Of a stretch of 64,000 nt of DNA, positions 16,337-26,744 are shown piece after piece. The stretch covers positions 248,001 through 312,000 of the forward strand of contig LGRT01000018.1 in NCBI GenBank assembly GCA_001642945.1. The letters run 5' to 3'. Source of the DNA: Rhodobacteraceae bacterium SB2. Its GTDB lineage: Bacteria; Pseudomonadota; Alphaproteobacteria; Rhodobacterales; Rhodobacteraceae. Positions within the stretch are counted from its first letter, which is position 1. Each line of letters starts with the position of its first letter. The position numbers and the translations under genes were made by a program. The notes beneath the pieces are model-generated. The model was not told where the DNA came from and ran no database searches. It was given only the letters and a program-made list of their open reading frames with translations.

Positions 16337-17530
16337 ATGAATATTCATGAATATCAAGCGAAAGCCTTGTTGCGCAGCTATGGCGCCCCGGTCTCGGAAG
16401 GGCGCTTTGTGCTCAAGGCAGACGATGCCAAAACCGCTGCGGGTGAACTGGATGGGCCCCTTTGGGTTGTAAAAGCGCAAATCCACGCCGGTGGCCGCGG
16501 CAAAGGCCATTTTACGGAAGCTGATGCGGGTGAAAAAGGCGGCGTTCGCATGGCCAAATCGGCCACCGAGGCAGCAGAAGAAGCCAAGAAAATGCTCGGC
16601 CGTACTTTGGTGACCCACCAAACCGGCCCCGCCGGCAAACAAGTCAACCGTATCTATATCGAAGACGGTTCGGGCATCGAGCGTGAGCTCTATCTGGCCC
16701 TATTGGTCGATCGTCAGACCAGTCGCGTGTCGTTCGTTTGCTCGACCGAGGGCGGCATGGACATTGAAGAGGTTGCGGCCGAAACGCCTGAAAAAATTCT
16801 GTCTTTTTCGGTTGATCCGGCGACCGGATATCAAGCCTATCATGGCCGCAGAATTGCGTTCATGCTGAACCTAGAGGGCAAACAGATCAAACAATGCGTG
16901 GCCTTAATGGGCACACTTTATCGCCTATTCATCGAAAAAGACGTTGAGATGTTGGAAATCAACCCTCTGATCGTGACCGATGGCGGCGATCTGAAATGTT
17001 TAGATGCAAAAATGGGGTTCGACGGCAATGCCGTCTACCGGCACCCTGATATCGCCGAACTCAGAGATACCACAGAGGAAGACCCCAAAGAACTAGAAGC
17101 TTCAAAATACGATCTTAACTACATTGCCTTAGACGGCGAAATTGGCTGCATGGTCAACGGCGCAGGCCTTGCGATGGCCACGATGGATATTATCAAACTT
17201 TATGGCGCCGAGCCAGCAAATTTCTTGGATGTTGGTGGCGGGGCCACCAAAGAAAAAGTCACCGAGGCCTTTAAAATTATTACCTCAGATCCAAATGTCA
17301 AAGGCATTTTAGTCAACATTTTTGGGGGTATTATGCGCTGTGATGTGATCGCCGAAGGGGTTGTGGCCGCGGTAAAGGAAGTTGGGTTGGCAGTACCTCT
17401 GGTAGTGCGACTGGAAGGCACCAATGTCGAACAAGGCAAAAAGATCATCAACACATCAGGATTGGACGTGATCGCGGCCGATAATCTAAAAGACGGTGCC
17501 GAAAAAATCGTAACGGCGGTCAAGGGGTAA
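16337..17530 (+). CDS. sucC: succinyl-CoA synthetase beta subunit (ADP-forming)
   Basis: 397 aa. N-terminal ATP-grasp domain: [34 protein letters not shown], and metal-binding [21 protein letters not shown]-terminal flavodoxin-like CoA-ligase half: [19 protein letters not shown] and [19 protein letters not shown]. With SucD it interconverts succinyl-CoA and succinate with nucleotide phosphorylation. AGGA precedes the ATG. First gene of the suc-odh unit and the gene directly behind the paired palindrome operator. Confidence 0.98.
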   Translation: MNIHEYQAKALLRSYGAPVSEGRFVLKADDAKTAAGELDGPLWVVKAQIHAGGRGKGHFTEADAGEKGGVRMAKSATEAAEEAKKMLGRTLVTHQTGPAGKQVNRIYIEDGSGIERELYLALLVDRQTSRVSFVCSTEGGMDIEEVAAETPEKILSFSVDPATGYQAYHGRRIAFMLNLEGKQIKQCVALMGTLYRLFIEKDVEMLEINPLIVTDGGDLKCLDAKMGFDGNAVYRHPDIAELRDTTEEDPKELEASKYDLNYIALDGEIGCMVNGAGLAMATMDIIKLYGAEPANFLDVGGGATKEKVTEAFKIITSDPNVKGILVNIFGGIMRCDVIAEGVVAAVKEVGLAVPLVVRLEGTNVEQGKKIINTSGLDVIAADNLKDGAEKIVTAVKG

Positions 17531-17533
17531 GAC

Positions 17534-18415
17534 ATGGCAATTCTCATAAACGAAAACACCAAAGTGATCTGTCAAGGGTTTACCGGCTCGCAAGGCACTT
17601 TTCATTCCGAGCAAGCCATCGCCTATGGCACTAAAATGGTTGGTGGCGTTACGCCCGGAAAAGGCGGCCAAGTGCATCTTGATTTGCCTGTGTTCAACTC
17701 GGTGCATGAGGCCAAAGCCGTTACTCAAGCAAATGCCTCGGTGATTTATGTCCCACCCCCCTTTGCTGCGGATAGTATTTTAGAGGCACTCGATGCCGAA
17801 ATTGAACTGATCGTCTGTATCACAGAAGGCATCCCTGTGTTGGATATGATGCAAGTAAAGCGGGCTTTAGAGACCAGTAATTCCGTGTTGATCGGGCCAA
17901 ATTGTCCCGGTGTAATCACGCCTGATGCTTGTAAGATTGGCATCATGCCCGGGCATATCCACCGCCGTGGATCCGTCGGGGTTGTGTCGCGCTCGGGTAC
18001 TTTAACCTACGAAGCGGTCAAGCAAACATCAGATGTTGGCTTGGGTCAATCCACCTGCGTGGGCATCGGTGGGGATCCAATCAAAGGCACCGAGCATATC
18101 GATGCGCTTGAGTGGTTCTTGGCTGATGAGGAAACGCAGTCAATTATTATGATCGGTGAAATTGGTGGCAGCGCTGAAGAAGAAGCGGCGCAGTTTTTAA
18201 GAGATGAGGCCAAACGCGGGCGCAGCAAGCCCGTGGCCGGCTTTATCGCCGGACGCACAGCCCCTCCGGGCCGTCGCATGGGTCATGCCGGTGCCATTGT
18301 TGCCGGTGGCAAAGGTGGTGCGGAAGATAAAATCGAAGCTATGCAAGCTGCGGGCATCGTGGTTGCAGAGAGCCCAGCCGGATTGGGTGAAGCGGTTCTT
18401 AAAGCCATCGGGTAA
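17534..18415 (+). CDS. sucD: succinyl-CoA synthetase alpha subunit
   Basis: 293 aa. CoA-binding N-terminus ([20 protein letters not shown]), [35 protein letters not shown], and the active-site phosphohistidine in [16 protein letters not shown]. Starts 3 nt after sucC. A 178-nt stretch separates it from sucA, filled by a 56-codon open frame. Confidence 0.98.
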   Translation: MAILINENTKVICQGFTGSQGTFHSEQAIAYGTKMVGGVTPGKGGQVHLDLPVFNSVHEAKAVTQANASVIYVPPPFAADSILEALDAEIELIVCITEGIPVLDMMQVKRALETSNSVLIGPNCPGVITPDACKIGIMPGHIHRRGSVGVVSRSGTLTYEAVKQTSDVGLGQSTCVGIGGDPIKGTEHIDALEWFLADEETQSIIMIGEIGGSAEEEAAQFLRDEAKRGRSKPVAGFIAGRTAPPGRRMGHAGAIVAGGKGGAEDKIEAMQAAGIVVAESPAGLGEAVLKAIG

Positions 18416-18421
18416 CCCTTA

Positions 18422-18592
18422 ATGCGCTATATCAGCAAAAATATCAGGGCTAAATTGCGGGATCTAACCCCGCGAAATAAACAGGGCAAAGCGCCTTATT
18501 CACAAAGCTTGGCGCAGCAATGTTTGGCGCAAGCCCATTCCAAAATACTTTTGCTGAGCGCCCCTTACTTTGAACATCTTAAGAGGATCTAA
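18422..18592 (+). CDS. possible 56-aa protein between sucD and sucA
   Basis: An ATG 6 nt after the sucD stop opens a 56-codon frame that ends one base before the sucA ATG, so it occupies almost the whole gap in the odh operon. The product starts MRYISKNIRAKLRDLTPRNK, is strongly basic and ends in KILLLSAPYFEHLKRI. No SD is visible, so translation would rely on coupling with sucD. I know no family for it. It may equally be a chance open frame: 57 sense codons are not rare, and the AAGAGGA for sucA lies inside its 3' end. Confidence 0.3.
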   Translation: MRYISKNIRAKLRDLTPRNKQGKAPYSQSLAQQCLAQAHSKILLLSAPYFEHLKRI

Positions 18593-18593
18593 C

Positions 18594-21557
18594 ATGACCG
18601 ATCAGTCTGCGAATGAACAGTTCCACGCCTCTTCCTTCATGCAGGGGCACAACGCGGCGTATCTTGAGCAGCTTTACGCGCAATATGCCCGTGACCCCAA
18701 TACAGTTGATGGCGCCTGGCAAGCCTTTTTCCAAGCGTTGGGGGATTCGGATTTAGACGTCAAAGCAGACGCCTCTGGCCCGTCTTGGGCCCGCAAAGAT
18801 TGGCCCCCTCAACCGACTGATGATCTAACCGCCGCGCTCACTGGTGAATGGATGCCGCCGCCGCAAGAGGCCGCAGCCGCCAAGGAAAAAATCCTTGGAA
18901 AGGCCAAAGAGCTCAACAGTACAATCAGCCAAGAGGCTGTGAAACGTGCGGTTTTAGACAGTATCCGCGCCTTAATGATTATTCGAGCCCACCGCATCCG
19001 TGGGCATTTATCGGCAGATCTGGATCCTTTGAAACTTCAAGCCACCGGGCAGCACCTTGAGTTACAGCCAAAATCTTATGGCTTTGAAGAGGCCGATATG
19101 GATCGGCCAATCTTTATTGATAATGTGCTCGGCTTGCAATTTGCCAGCATGCGCCAAATCATCGATATTCTGAAACGCACCTATTGCAGCACGTTTGCTT
19201 TGCAATACATGCATATTTCGGACCCCGAGCAATCTTCATGGCTTAAAGAACGTATCGAGGGGCGCGATAAAGAGATCACATTCACCCGTGAGGGGCGTAA
19301 AGCCATCTTGAATAAGATGGTTGAAGCCGAAGGGTTTGAAAAATTTCTGCACGTGAAATACACCGGCACCAAACGCTTTGGCTTGGATGGCGGGGAAAGC
19401 CTGATCCCCGCGCTAGAGCAAATCATCAAGCGCGGTGGTGCGCTTGGGGTGCGCGACATTGTGATCGGTATGCCGCATCGCGGCCGCCTTTCTGTATTGG
19501 CAAATGTGATGCAAAAACCGTACCGGGCGATTTTCAACGAATTTCAGGGCGGCTCGTTCAAGCCAGAAGATGTAGACGGCTCTGGCGATGTGAAATATCA
19601 TCTCGGCGCATCCTCTGACCGTGATTTTGACGGCAATAACGTGCATCTATCGCTAACCGCAAACCCCAGCCATTTAGAGGCTGTTAACCCAGTTGTAATT
19701 GGCAAAGTGCGCGCCAAACAAGATCAAATCGGCGATGCGGATCGCACGCAGGTTTTGCCCTTATTGCTGCATGGCGATGCGGCCTTTGCCGGCCAAGGGG
19801 TTGTGGCGGAATGTTTTGGGCTATCTGGATTGGTGGGCCATCGCACGGGCGGAACAATCCATGTTGTTGTCAATAACCAGATTGGGTTTACCACAGCACC
19901 TCATTTTAGCCGTTCATCGCCCTATCCGACCGATATCGCCTTAATGGTAGAAGCTCCTATATTCCACGTGAATGGTGACGATCCAGAAGCCGTTGTGCAT
20001 GCGGCAAAAGTGGCTACGGAATTCCGCCAAAAATTCCAAAAAGACGTGGTGATCGACATCTTCTGCTATCGCCGATTTGGGCATAATGAGGGGGATGAAC
20101 CAATGTTCACAAACCCTTTAATGTATAATCAAATCAAGCGACAAAAAACCACGCTTTCGCTTTACACCGAACGGTTGGTCAAGGATGGGCTAATACCCGA
20201 AGGCGAAGTTGAAGATATGAAAGCTGCCTTCCAAGCCAAAATGAGCGAAGAGTTTGAGGCGGGAAAAGAATATAAACCCAATAAAGCCGATTGGCTGGAT
20301 GGCCGCTGGTCGCATTTGGATCGCCGCGGAGAAGAATATCAGCGCGGAGAAACATCAATTTCGACCCAAACGCTGGCAGATATTGGCACTGCATTGAGCC
20401 GCGCACCAGATGGGTTTCCGCTGCATAAAACCGTCGCCCGGATGCTTGAAACCAAAAAGAAAATGTTCGCCGCCGGCGAAGGCTTCGATTGGGCCACCGG
20501 CGAAGCCTTGGCCTTTGGATCTCTATTATGCGAAGGCTTTCCGGTGCGTTTGTCCGGCCAAGACTGTACCCGGGGCACATTTAGCCAACGCCATTCTGGC
20601 TTGATCAATCAAGATACCGAAGAGCGCTTTTACCCGCTCAATCATATTCGCACCGGACAAAAGCGGTATGATGTGATCGATTCGATGCTGTCCGAATATG
20701 CCGTTCTAGGGTTTGAATATGGCTATTCGCTGGCCGAGCCCAACGCCCTTACGCTTTGGGAAGCCCAATTTGGCGATTTTGCAAATGGCGCGCAAATCAT
20801 GTTTGATCAATTCATCAGCTCTGGTGAAAGCAAATGGTTGCGTATGTCCGGTCTGGTGGTGTTGCTGCCCCATGGATTCGAGGGTCAAGGGCCAGAACAT
20901 AGCTCTGCGCGGCTCGAACGGTTTTTGCAAATGTGCGGGCAAGATAATTGGATCATCGCCAATTGCACCACGCCCGCCAATTACTTTCATATTTTGCGCC
21001 GCCAATTGCACCGGAACTTTCGCAAACCATTAATTCTGATGACGCCAAAATCATTGCTGCGGCATAAATTAGCCGTCTCAAAGGCCGAAGAATTCACCAC
21101 TGGCTCATCCTTTCATCGGGTACTTTGGGATGATGCGGAAGCCAGCAGCTCGGCGCATAAGCTTAAACCAGATGCCAAAATCAAACGCGTCGTGATGTGT
21201 TCGGGCAAAGTTTATTATGATCTTTTGGAAGAGCGAAATGCCCGCGGTCTCGATGATATTTACTTGATGCGCTTTGAACAGTTCTATCCGTTTCCGGCCA
21301 TCTCAGCAATGAAGGAACTTCAGCGCTTTGAGAATGCCGAAATGATTTGGTGTCAGGAGGAACCTAAGAACCAGGGTGGTTGGAGCTTCATGGAGCCCAA
21401 TTTGGAATGGGTGCTCGAACGCATGAAAGCAAAACATAACCGTCTTCGCTATGTGGGCCGCTCGGCCAGCGCTTCACCGGCCACCGGTTTAGCCGCACAG
21501 CATAAATTCCAACAAGCCGCGCTTATCGATGAAGCGCTGACGATCGAAGGGAAATAA
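18594..21557 (+). CDS. sucA: 2-oxoglutarate dehydrogenase E1 component
   Basis: 987 aa from the ATG at 18594 (AAGAGGA upstream); an in-frame ATG 8 codons earlier lacks an RBS and lies in the small ORF. The N-terminal SFMQGHNAAYLEQLYAQYAR is the E2-binding segment of OdhA. Thiamine-diphosphate residues lie in LLLHGDAAFAGQGVVAECF and VVVNNQIGFTTAPHFSRSS. The C-terminal transketolase half includes EAQFGDFANGAQIMFDQFIS and LLPHGFEGQGPEHSSARLER. It decarboxylates 2-oxoglutarate and succinylates the lipoyl group of SucB. Co-directional with sucB 3 nt on. Confidence 0.98.
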   Translation: MTDQSANEQFHASSFMQGHNAAYLEQLYAQYARDPNTVDGAWQAFFQALGDSDLDVKADASGPSWARKDWPPQPTDDLTAALTGEWMPPPQEAAAAKEKILGKAKELNSTISQEAVKRAVLDSIRALMIIRAHRIRGHLSADLDPLKLQATGQHLELQPKSYGFEEADMDRPIFIDNVLGLQFASMRQIIDILKRTYCSTFALQYMHISDPEQSSWLKERIEGRDKEITFTREGRKAILNKMVEAEGFEKFLHVKYTGTKRFGLDGGESLIPALEQIIKRGGALGVRDIVIGMPHRGRLSVLANVMQKPYRAIFNEFQGGSFKPEDVDGSGDVKYHLGASSDRDFDGNNVHLSLTANPSHLEAVNPVVIGKVRAKQDQIGDADRTQVLPLLLHGDAAFAGQGVVAECFGLSGLVGHRTGGTIHVVVNNQIGFTTAPHFSRSSPYPTDIALMVEAPIFHVNGDDPEAVVHAAKVATEFRQKFQKDVVIDIFCYRRFGHNEGDEPMFTNPLMYNQIKRQKTTLSLYTERLVKDGLIPEGEVEDMKAAFQAKMSEEFEAGKEYKPNKADWLDGRWSHLDRRGEEYQRGETSISTQTLADIGTALSRAPDGFPLHKTVARMLETKKKMFAAGEGFDWATGEALAFGSLLCEGFPVRLSGQDCTRGTFSQRHSGLINQDTEERFYPLNHIRTGQKRYDVIDSMLSEYAVLGFEYGYSLAEPNALTLWEAQFGDFANGAQIMFDQFISSGESKWLRMSGLVVLLPHGFEGQGPEHSSARLERFLQMCGQDNWIIANCTTPANYFHILRRQLHRNFRKPLILMTPKSLLRHKLAVSKAEEFTTGSSFHRVLWDDAEASSSAHKLKPDAKIKRVVMCSGKVYYDLLEERNARGLDDIYLMRFEQFYPFPAISAMKELQRFENAEMIWCQEEPKNQGGWSFMEPNLEWVLERMKAKHNRLRYVGRSASASPATGLAAQHKFQQAALIDEALTIEGK

Positions 21558-21560
21558 CCA

Positions 21561-23075
21561 ATGACAACGGAAATTCGTGTCCCGACTTTGGGCGAATCTG
21601 TCACAGAAGCGACGGTGGCCACCTGGTTTAAAAAACCAGGCGATGTTGTGGCTTTAGACGAAATGCTATGCGAGTTGGAAACCGATAAAGTCACCGTCGA
21701 AGTGCCGAGCCCGGCCGCAGGCGTTCTCAGCGAAATCGTTGCGGCAGAAGGCACAACGGTCGGCGTTGATGCTTTGCTGGCCAATATTGCCAGCGGCGCA
21801 GGCCGTAGCGAGGCTTCGGATACTGCCAAGAGCCCAGCCCCTAAAGCGCCGTCAAACGCGGCAGCAGATTCATCAGATATTGAGGTTGCCGTTCCAACTT
21901 TGGGGGAAAGCGTGACCGAAGCCACCGTGGCCAGTTGGTTCAAAGCGCCAGGTGATAACGTAAAAAGCGATGAAATCCTTTGCGAGCTGGAAACCGATAA
22001 GGTCAGCGTGGAAGTTCCATCGCCAAGCGCAGGGGTTTTGAAAAAAATTATCGCCGCGGAAGGCAGCACAGTGGATGCAACCGCCATTTTGGCCGTGATC
22101 AGCCAGGCAGAGGGGGAAGGCAACACGTCTGCAGCGCAACCCGTTCCAGAGGCCACCCCAAGCACGGCTAAAGCCAGCTCGGTGGAAGATGCGCCGGCTG
22201 CAAAAAAAGCTATGGCCGAAGCGGGTCTTAAGCCCAGCACGGTGCAAGGCACCGGCCGCGATGGGCGGGTAATGAAAGAAGATGTAACCCGGGCTGTCGC
22301 CGCCGCCGCGCACACGCCAGCCGCAACCGCTCAAACACCAGCCGCGCCGCGCGCCCCCGTTATGGCCAGCGATGCAGCGCGTGAAGAGCGGGTTAAAATG
22401 ACGCGCTTGCGTCAAACCATTGCACGGCGCCTAAAAGACAGCCAGAATTCGGCCGCCATGCTGACAACGTATAACGAAGTCGATATGAGCGCCGTGATGG
22501 ATCTTAGATCAGAATATAAAGATCTGTTTTTAAAGAAGCATGGTGTCAAACTTGGCTTCATGTCTTTCTTCACCAAAGCCTGCTGCCACGCTTTGCAAGA
22601 GGTTCCCGAAGTCAATGCCGAAATAGATGGCACCGATATAGTTTATAAGAACTTTGTGCATATGGGCATCGCGGCTGGCACGCCAACCGGCTTGGTTGTG
22701 CCCGTGATTCGGGATGTTGATGCGATGAGCTTTGCCGCCATCGAGCAAGCGATCAGCGAAAAAGGGCAGCGCGCCCGCGACGGCAAGCTTAGCATGGAAG
22801 AAATGCAAGGCGGCACTTTCACGATTTCAAATGGCGGAGTTTATGGTTCATTAATGTCCTCACCTATTTTGAACCCCCCGCAATCGGGAATCCTGGGCAT
22901 GCATAAAATTCAAGACCGCCCCATCGCCGTGAATGGCCAAGTGGTGATCCGGCCAATGATGTATCTGGCCCTCAGCTATGACCACCGGATCGTGGATGGT
23001 AAAGGCGCCGTAACCTTCTTAGTCCGCGTGAAGGAGGCGCTTGAAGATCCCCGGCGCTTGCTGATGGATCTTTAG
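21561..23075 (+). CDS. sucB: 2-oxoglutarate dehydrogenase E2, two lipoyl domains
   Basis: 504 aa, about 100 longer than the E. coli enzyme because the lipoyl domain is duplicated. Domain 1 spans residues 1-78 with lipoyl-lysine K43 in [15 protein letters not shown]. Domain 2 spans about 107-183 with K147 in [15 protein letters not shown]. Ala/Pro-rich linkers follow each. The peripheral-subunit-binding domain is near 208-245 ([20 protein letters not shown]). The catalytic acyltransferase domain ends in [20 protein letters not shown] with the active-site histidine. It transfers succinyl to CoA in the OGDH complex. Double-lipoyl OdhB is, from memory, usual in Rhodobacterales. Confidence 0.97.
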   Translation: MTTEIRVPTLGESVTEATVATWFKKPGDVVALDEMLCELETDKVTVEVPSPAAGVLSEIVAAEGTTVGVDALLANIASGAGRSEASDTAKSPAPKAPSNAAADSSDIEVAVPTLGESVTEATVASWFKAPGDNVKSDEILCELETDKVSVEVPSPSAGVLKKIIAAEGSTVDATAILAVISQAEGEGNTSAAQPVPEATPSTAKASSVEDAPAAKKAMAEAGLKPSTVQGTGRDGRVMKEDVTRAVAAAAHTPAATAQTPAAPRAPVMASDAAREERVKMTRLRQTIARRLKDSQNSAAMLTTYNEVDMSAVMDLRSEYKDLFLKKHGVKLGFMSFFTKACCHALQEVPEVNAEIDGTDIVYKNFVHMGIAAGTPTGLVVPVIRDVDAMSFAAIEQAISEKGQRARDGKLSMEEMQGGTFTISNGGVYGSLMSSPILNPPQSGILGMHKIQDRPIAVNGQVVIRPMMYLALSYDHRIVDGKGAVTFLVRVKEALEDPRRLLMDL

Positions 23076-23141
23076 GGTGAAACTCAAAACTACTGACGGC
23101 TTAGGCGGGAAATATTCCCCGCGCTGCGAAAGGAAATAACA

Positions 23142-24530
23142 ATGGCGAGCTATGATGTAATTGTGATTGGCAGCGGGCCCGGGGGCTATGTTGCGTCGAT
23201 CAGATGCGCTCAACTGGGACTTAAAACAGCCTGTGTTGAAGGGCGGGAAACCTTGGGCGGCACCTGCCTCAATGTGGGCTGTATTCCTTCCAAAGCACTG
23301 CTGCATGCGTCACATATGCTTCATGAAGCCGAACATAATTTTGCAAAAATGGGCCTGAATGCCAAATCGCCAACGGTAGATTGGTCGCAGATGCAAACGT
23401 ATAAAACCGAAACGATTGAGGGCAACACCAAGGGTATTGAATTTCTTTTCAAGAAGAACAAAATCGATTGGCTGAAAGGCTGGGGCAGCATTCCCGAGGC
23501 CGGTGTGGTCAAAGTCGGCGATGAAAGTCATCAGGCGAAAGATATTATTATTGCCAGCGGTTCCACGCCCTCTAGCCTGCCCGGCATAGAGATCGACGAA
23601 AAAACCGTGGTCAGCTCAACCGGGGCCTTAAGCTTGGCCAAGATCCCGAAAAAACTTGTGGTGATCGGTGCGGGCGTGATTGGCTTAGAGCTTGGATCTG
23701 TTTACGCGCGGCTGGGCAGTGATGTGACCGTGGTAGAGTTTTTAAACGCGATCACACCGGGAATGGACGCAGAGGTTCAAAAAACCTTCCAGCGCATTCT
23801 GAAAAAGCAGGGCTTGAAATTTATCATGGGCGCAGCTGTAAGCGGCGTTGAAAAGCTTAAAACCAAAGCCAAAGTCAATTATACGTTGCGCAAAGATGAC
23901 AGCGCGCACCAGATAGACGCAGATACTGTCTTGGTGGCAACGGGGCGAAAGCCGTTTACGGATGGGTTGGGCTTGGCCGATCTTGGCATAGAGGTCAGCG
24001 AGCGCGGTCAGATCAAAACCGATTCACATTGGCAAACCAATATTTCCGGCATCTATGCAATTGGCGATGCGATTGATGGGCCAATGCTGGCGCACAAAGC
24101 CGAGGATGAGGGTATGGCCGCGGCCGAAGTGATCGCAGGCAAGCATGGGCATGTGAATTATGATGTGATCCCAGGCGTGATCTATACGCATCCGGAAGTT
24201 GCCAATGTGGGCCAAACCGAGGCACAGCTGAAAGAGCAGGGCCGCGCTTATAAAGTTGGAAAATTCAACTTTATGGGCAATGGCCGGGCCAAGGCGAATT
24301 TTGCTGGAGATGGCTTTGTCAAACTATTGGCCGATGCGCAAACCGATCGCATCTTGGGCGCGCATATAATAGGGCCCTCGGCCGGAGATTTGATTCATGA
24401 AATCTGTGTTGCAATGGAATTTGGCGCGTCCGCCGAAGATTTGGCGTTAACCTGCCACGCCCATCCCACGTATTCAGAAGCGGTACGCGAGGCCGCTTTG
24501 GCTTGCGGCGATGGCGCCATTCACGCCTAA
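23142..24530 (+). CDS. lpd: dihydrolipoyl dehydrogenase (E3)
   Basis: 462 aa. FAD-binding [20 protein letters not shown], redox disulfide in [23 protein letters not shown]-binding [20 protein letters not shown], and the C-terminal dimer-interface [16 protein letters not shown] with the catalytic histidine. It reoxidises the lipoyl groups of SucB with NAD. Last gene of the suc-odh unit, 66 nt after sucB with AAAGGAAATAAC before the ATG, followed by a strong terminator. Confidence 0.97.
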   Translation: MASYDVIVIGSGPGGYVASIRCAQLGLKTACVEGRETLGGTCLNVGCIPSKALLHASHMLHEAEHNFAKMGLNAKSPTVDWSQMQTYKTETIEGNTKGIEFLFKKNKIDWLKGWGSIPEAGVVKVGDESHQAKDIIIASGSTPSSLPGIEIDEKTVVSSTGALSLAKIPKKLVVIGAGVIGLELGSVYARLGSDVTVVEFLNAITPGMDAEVQKTFQRILKKQGLKFIMGAAVSGVEKLKTKAKVNYTLRKDDSAHQIDADTVLVATGRKPFTDGLGLADLGIEVSERGQIKTDSHWQTNISGIYAIGDAIDGPMLAHKAEDEGMAAAEVIAGKHGHVNYDVIPGVIYTHPEVANVGQTEAQLKEQGRAYKVGKFNFMGNGRAKANFAGDGFVKLLADAQTDRILGAHIIGPSAGDLIHEICVAMEFGASAEDLALTCHAHPTYSEAVREAALACGDGAIHA

Positions 24531-24610
24531 AGCCAGTTTTTCGCGTCAGCCTGAGTCTGCCGAACCTCTGCCAACGATCCGTTGGCCAAATAAACACACA
24601 TGGCAAAAGA

Positions 24611-24644
24611 AAAAGGTGATCTAACTTTTAAGATCACCTTTTTT
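24611..24644. terminator. strong terminator between lpd and ftsH
   Basis: AAAAGGTGATCT pairs with AGATCACCTTTT around an 8-nt loop, with T runs on the plus side and A runs on the other, so it can serve both convergent genes (lpd on plus, ftsH on minus). Confidence 0.85.
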
Positions 24645-24750
24645 AATTGAGATGCTGTAACGCCGTCTCTGAACGCATCCGCGCAGACCAGGATCCGATA
24701 CCCCCCACCCATAGCGCCCATAGCGCGGACATTCTATCCGCTTGGCGCTG

Positions 24751-26667
24751 TTAGGTTGGTTCGGGTGCCATATCTCCATCTGCTGAAGGCTTGGCTTTCG
24801 GCTTGGTTTTGGGAATAGCGGTGATGGAGGCTGGTTTTTCGCCCCCTGCCGCACTGCCCGCATCGTCATCGGCTTCCGGGGGATCGCCGCGCATCACGTT
24901 TTTGATTTGGTCGCCCGTCAATGTTTCATATTCAAGCAGACCCTGCGCCAAGCGTTCCCACTCATCCTTGCGCTCAATCAAGATTGCATGGGCTTGCTCA
25001 TACGCGGTTGCGATAAACTGCTTCACTTCATCTTCGATCATCTCTTTGGTATTGGCCGAAACGGACAGACCCGCCGTATTGCCCGAATACCCTTCATGCG
25101 CTTCAGAATAATCGATATTGCCCACCTTATCAGACATGCCCCAGCGCAGCACCATGGCCCGCGCCAGACCCGAGGCTTGCTGAATATCACCCGCTGGCCC
25201 GTTTGAAACATTCTCGGGGCCATATTTGATAATCTCAGCGGCTTTGCCGGCCATCGTCATTGCCATTTTTTCTTCACATTCAGATTTATGCCAGTTCAAC
25301 CGATCAATCTCTGGCAAGGATACAACCATCCCCAATGCTCCACCACGTGGAATAATGGTTGCCTTATAAACAGGATCGCATTGCGGCAGGGCCATTCCCA
25401 CAACCGCATGGCCAGCTTCATGATAAGCCGTTTTTTCCTTTTGATCGGCGGTCAGAACCATGCTGCGCCGCTCGGCCCCCATCATCACTTTATCTTTGGC
25501 ATTTTCAAAATCTACCATCGCGACTGTGGATCGGCCAATCCGCGCGGCCATCAAAGCAGCTTCATTGACCAGATTGGCCAAATCAGCCCCTGAAAACCCG
25601 GGCGTACCGCGGGCAATTAACCTAAGATCTACATCCGGACCAAGGGGAGTTTTGCGCGCATGTACGTTTAAAATTTTCTCACGTCCCTTGATGTCAGGGT
25701 TTGGAACCGTCACTTGGCGATCAAATCGGCCCGGACGCAGCAACGCAGGATCAAGCACATCGCGCCGGTTGGTCGCCGCCAGAATGATCACACCATCATT
25801 GGCTTCAAACCCATCCATTTCAACCAATAATTGGTTCAACGTTTGCTCGCGCTCATCATTGCCGCCGCCATACCCCGCGCCGCGGTTTCGCCCAACAGCG
25901 TCAATTTCATCGATAAACACGATGCAAGGCGCATTTTTCTTGGCTTGCTCAAACATATCGCGCACACGGCTTGCCCCGACGCCAACGAACATTTCCACAA
26001 AATCAGATCCCGAGATCGTAAAGAACGGCACGCCCGCTTCACCCGCAATAGCGCGTGCTAACAAGGTTTTACCCGTACCCGGAGGGCCCACAAGCAAAGC
26101 GCCTTTCGGGATCTTACCTCCCAAGCGGCTAAACTTTTGCGGGTTTCTTAGAAATTCAACAATTTCTTCCAGCTCTTCTTTGGCTTCATCGATACCGGCC
26201 ACATCGTCAAACGTGATGCGGCCCTGCTTCTCTGTCAGCATTTTGGCACGCGATTTCCCAAACCCCATTGCACCGCCTTTGCCACCGCCTTGCATGCGGT
26301 TCATGAAGAAAATCCAAACCCCAATAAGCAGCAAAAACGGAAACAGTGTCACCAAAAACGATTGCAGCCCCGATTGCTGCTGCTGCTCGGCGCGGATCGC
26401 GACTTTATTCGCGATCAATAAATCCGTAACATTCGCATCATCTGGACGGATCGTGATATATTCAGAGTTATCAGAACCGATGAACCGCACTTTTTCGCCA
26501 TCCAGCGTCGCGGCAGTGACATTGCCGCTTTCCACCGATTGGACAAAATCGGAATAGCTCATCTCGCGGCTTTGCATCGCGCCACTGCCAGAGTTAAAGA
26601 CGTTGAATAAAACAACGATCAACAGAAACAAAACGACCCAGAAGGCTATGTTGCGGTTATTGCCCAA
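24751..26667 (-). CDS. ftsH: ATP-dependent zinc metalloprotease FtsH
   Basis: 638 aa. N-terminal membrane helix ([18 protein letters not shown]), a periplasmic segment, a second helix near 100-120 ([19 protein letters not shown]), then the AAA domain: Walker [17 protein letters not shown], Walker [13 protein letters not shown], and second-region [20 protein letters not shown]. The M41 protease has HEAGHAVVG and a later acidic zinc ligand. It degrades misfolded membrane and some cytoplasmic proteins. Downstream of tilS in the usual alphaproteobacterial tol-pal-cpoB-tilS-ftsH order, but a hairpin lies between tilS and ftsH, so it may have its own promoter. Confidence 0.98.
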   Translation of the reverse strand: MGNNRNIAFWVVLFLLIVVLFNVFNSGSGAMQSREMSYSDFVQSVESGNVTAATLDGEKVRFIGSDNSEYITIRPDDANVTDLLIANKVAIRAEQQQQSGLQSFLVTLFPFLLLIGVWIFFMNRMQGGGKGGAMGFGKSRAKMLTEKQGRITFDDVAGIDEAKEELEEIVEFLRNPQKFSRLGGKIPKGALLVGPPGTGKTLLARAIAGEAGVPFFTISGSDFVEMFVGVGASRVRDMFEQAKKNAPCIVFIDEIDAVGRNRGAGYGGGNDEREQTLNQLLVEMDGFEANDGVIILAATNRRDVLDPALLRPGRFDRQVTVPNPDIKGREKILNVHARKTPLGPDVDLRLIARGTPGFSGADLANLVNEAALMAARIGRSTVAMVDFENAKDKVMMGAERRSMVLTADQKEKTAYHEAGHAVVGMALPQCDPVYKATIIPRGGALGMVVSLPEIDRLNWHKSECEEKMAMTMAGKAAEIIKYGPENVSNGPAGDIQQASGLARAMVLRWGMSDKVGNIDYSEAHEGYSGNTAGLSVSANTKEMIEDEVKQFIATAYEQAHAILIERKDEWERLAQGLLEYETLTGDQIKNVMRGDPPEADDDAGSAAGGEKPASITAIPKTKPKAKPSADGDMAPEPT

Positions 26668-26678
26668 GGAACTTCTCC

Positions 26679-26707
26679 AAAAAAAATTACCCCCGTGTGT
26701 AACACGG
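26679..26707 (-). terminator. possible hairpin plus T-run between tilS and ftsH
   Basis: On the minus strand CCGTGT-TAC-ACACGG (26707 to 26693) is followed a few bases later by eight T (26686-26679). The 6-bp stem is short and the T-run begins after GGGTAA, so it could be an attenuator or chance. It ends 12 nt before the ftsH start. Confidence 0.35.
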
Positions 26708-26744
26708 CGCTGTATTGAGTTAAATAGCCATCAAACGCGCAGGT

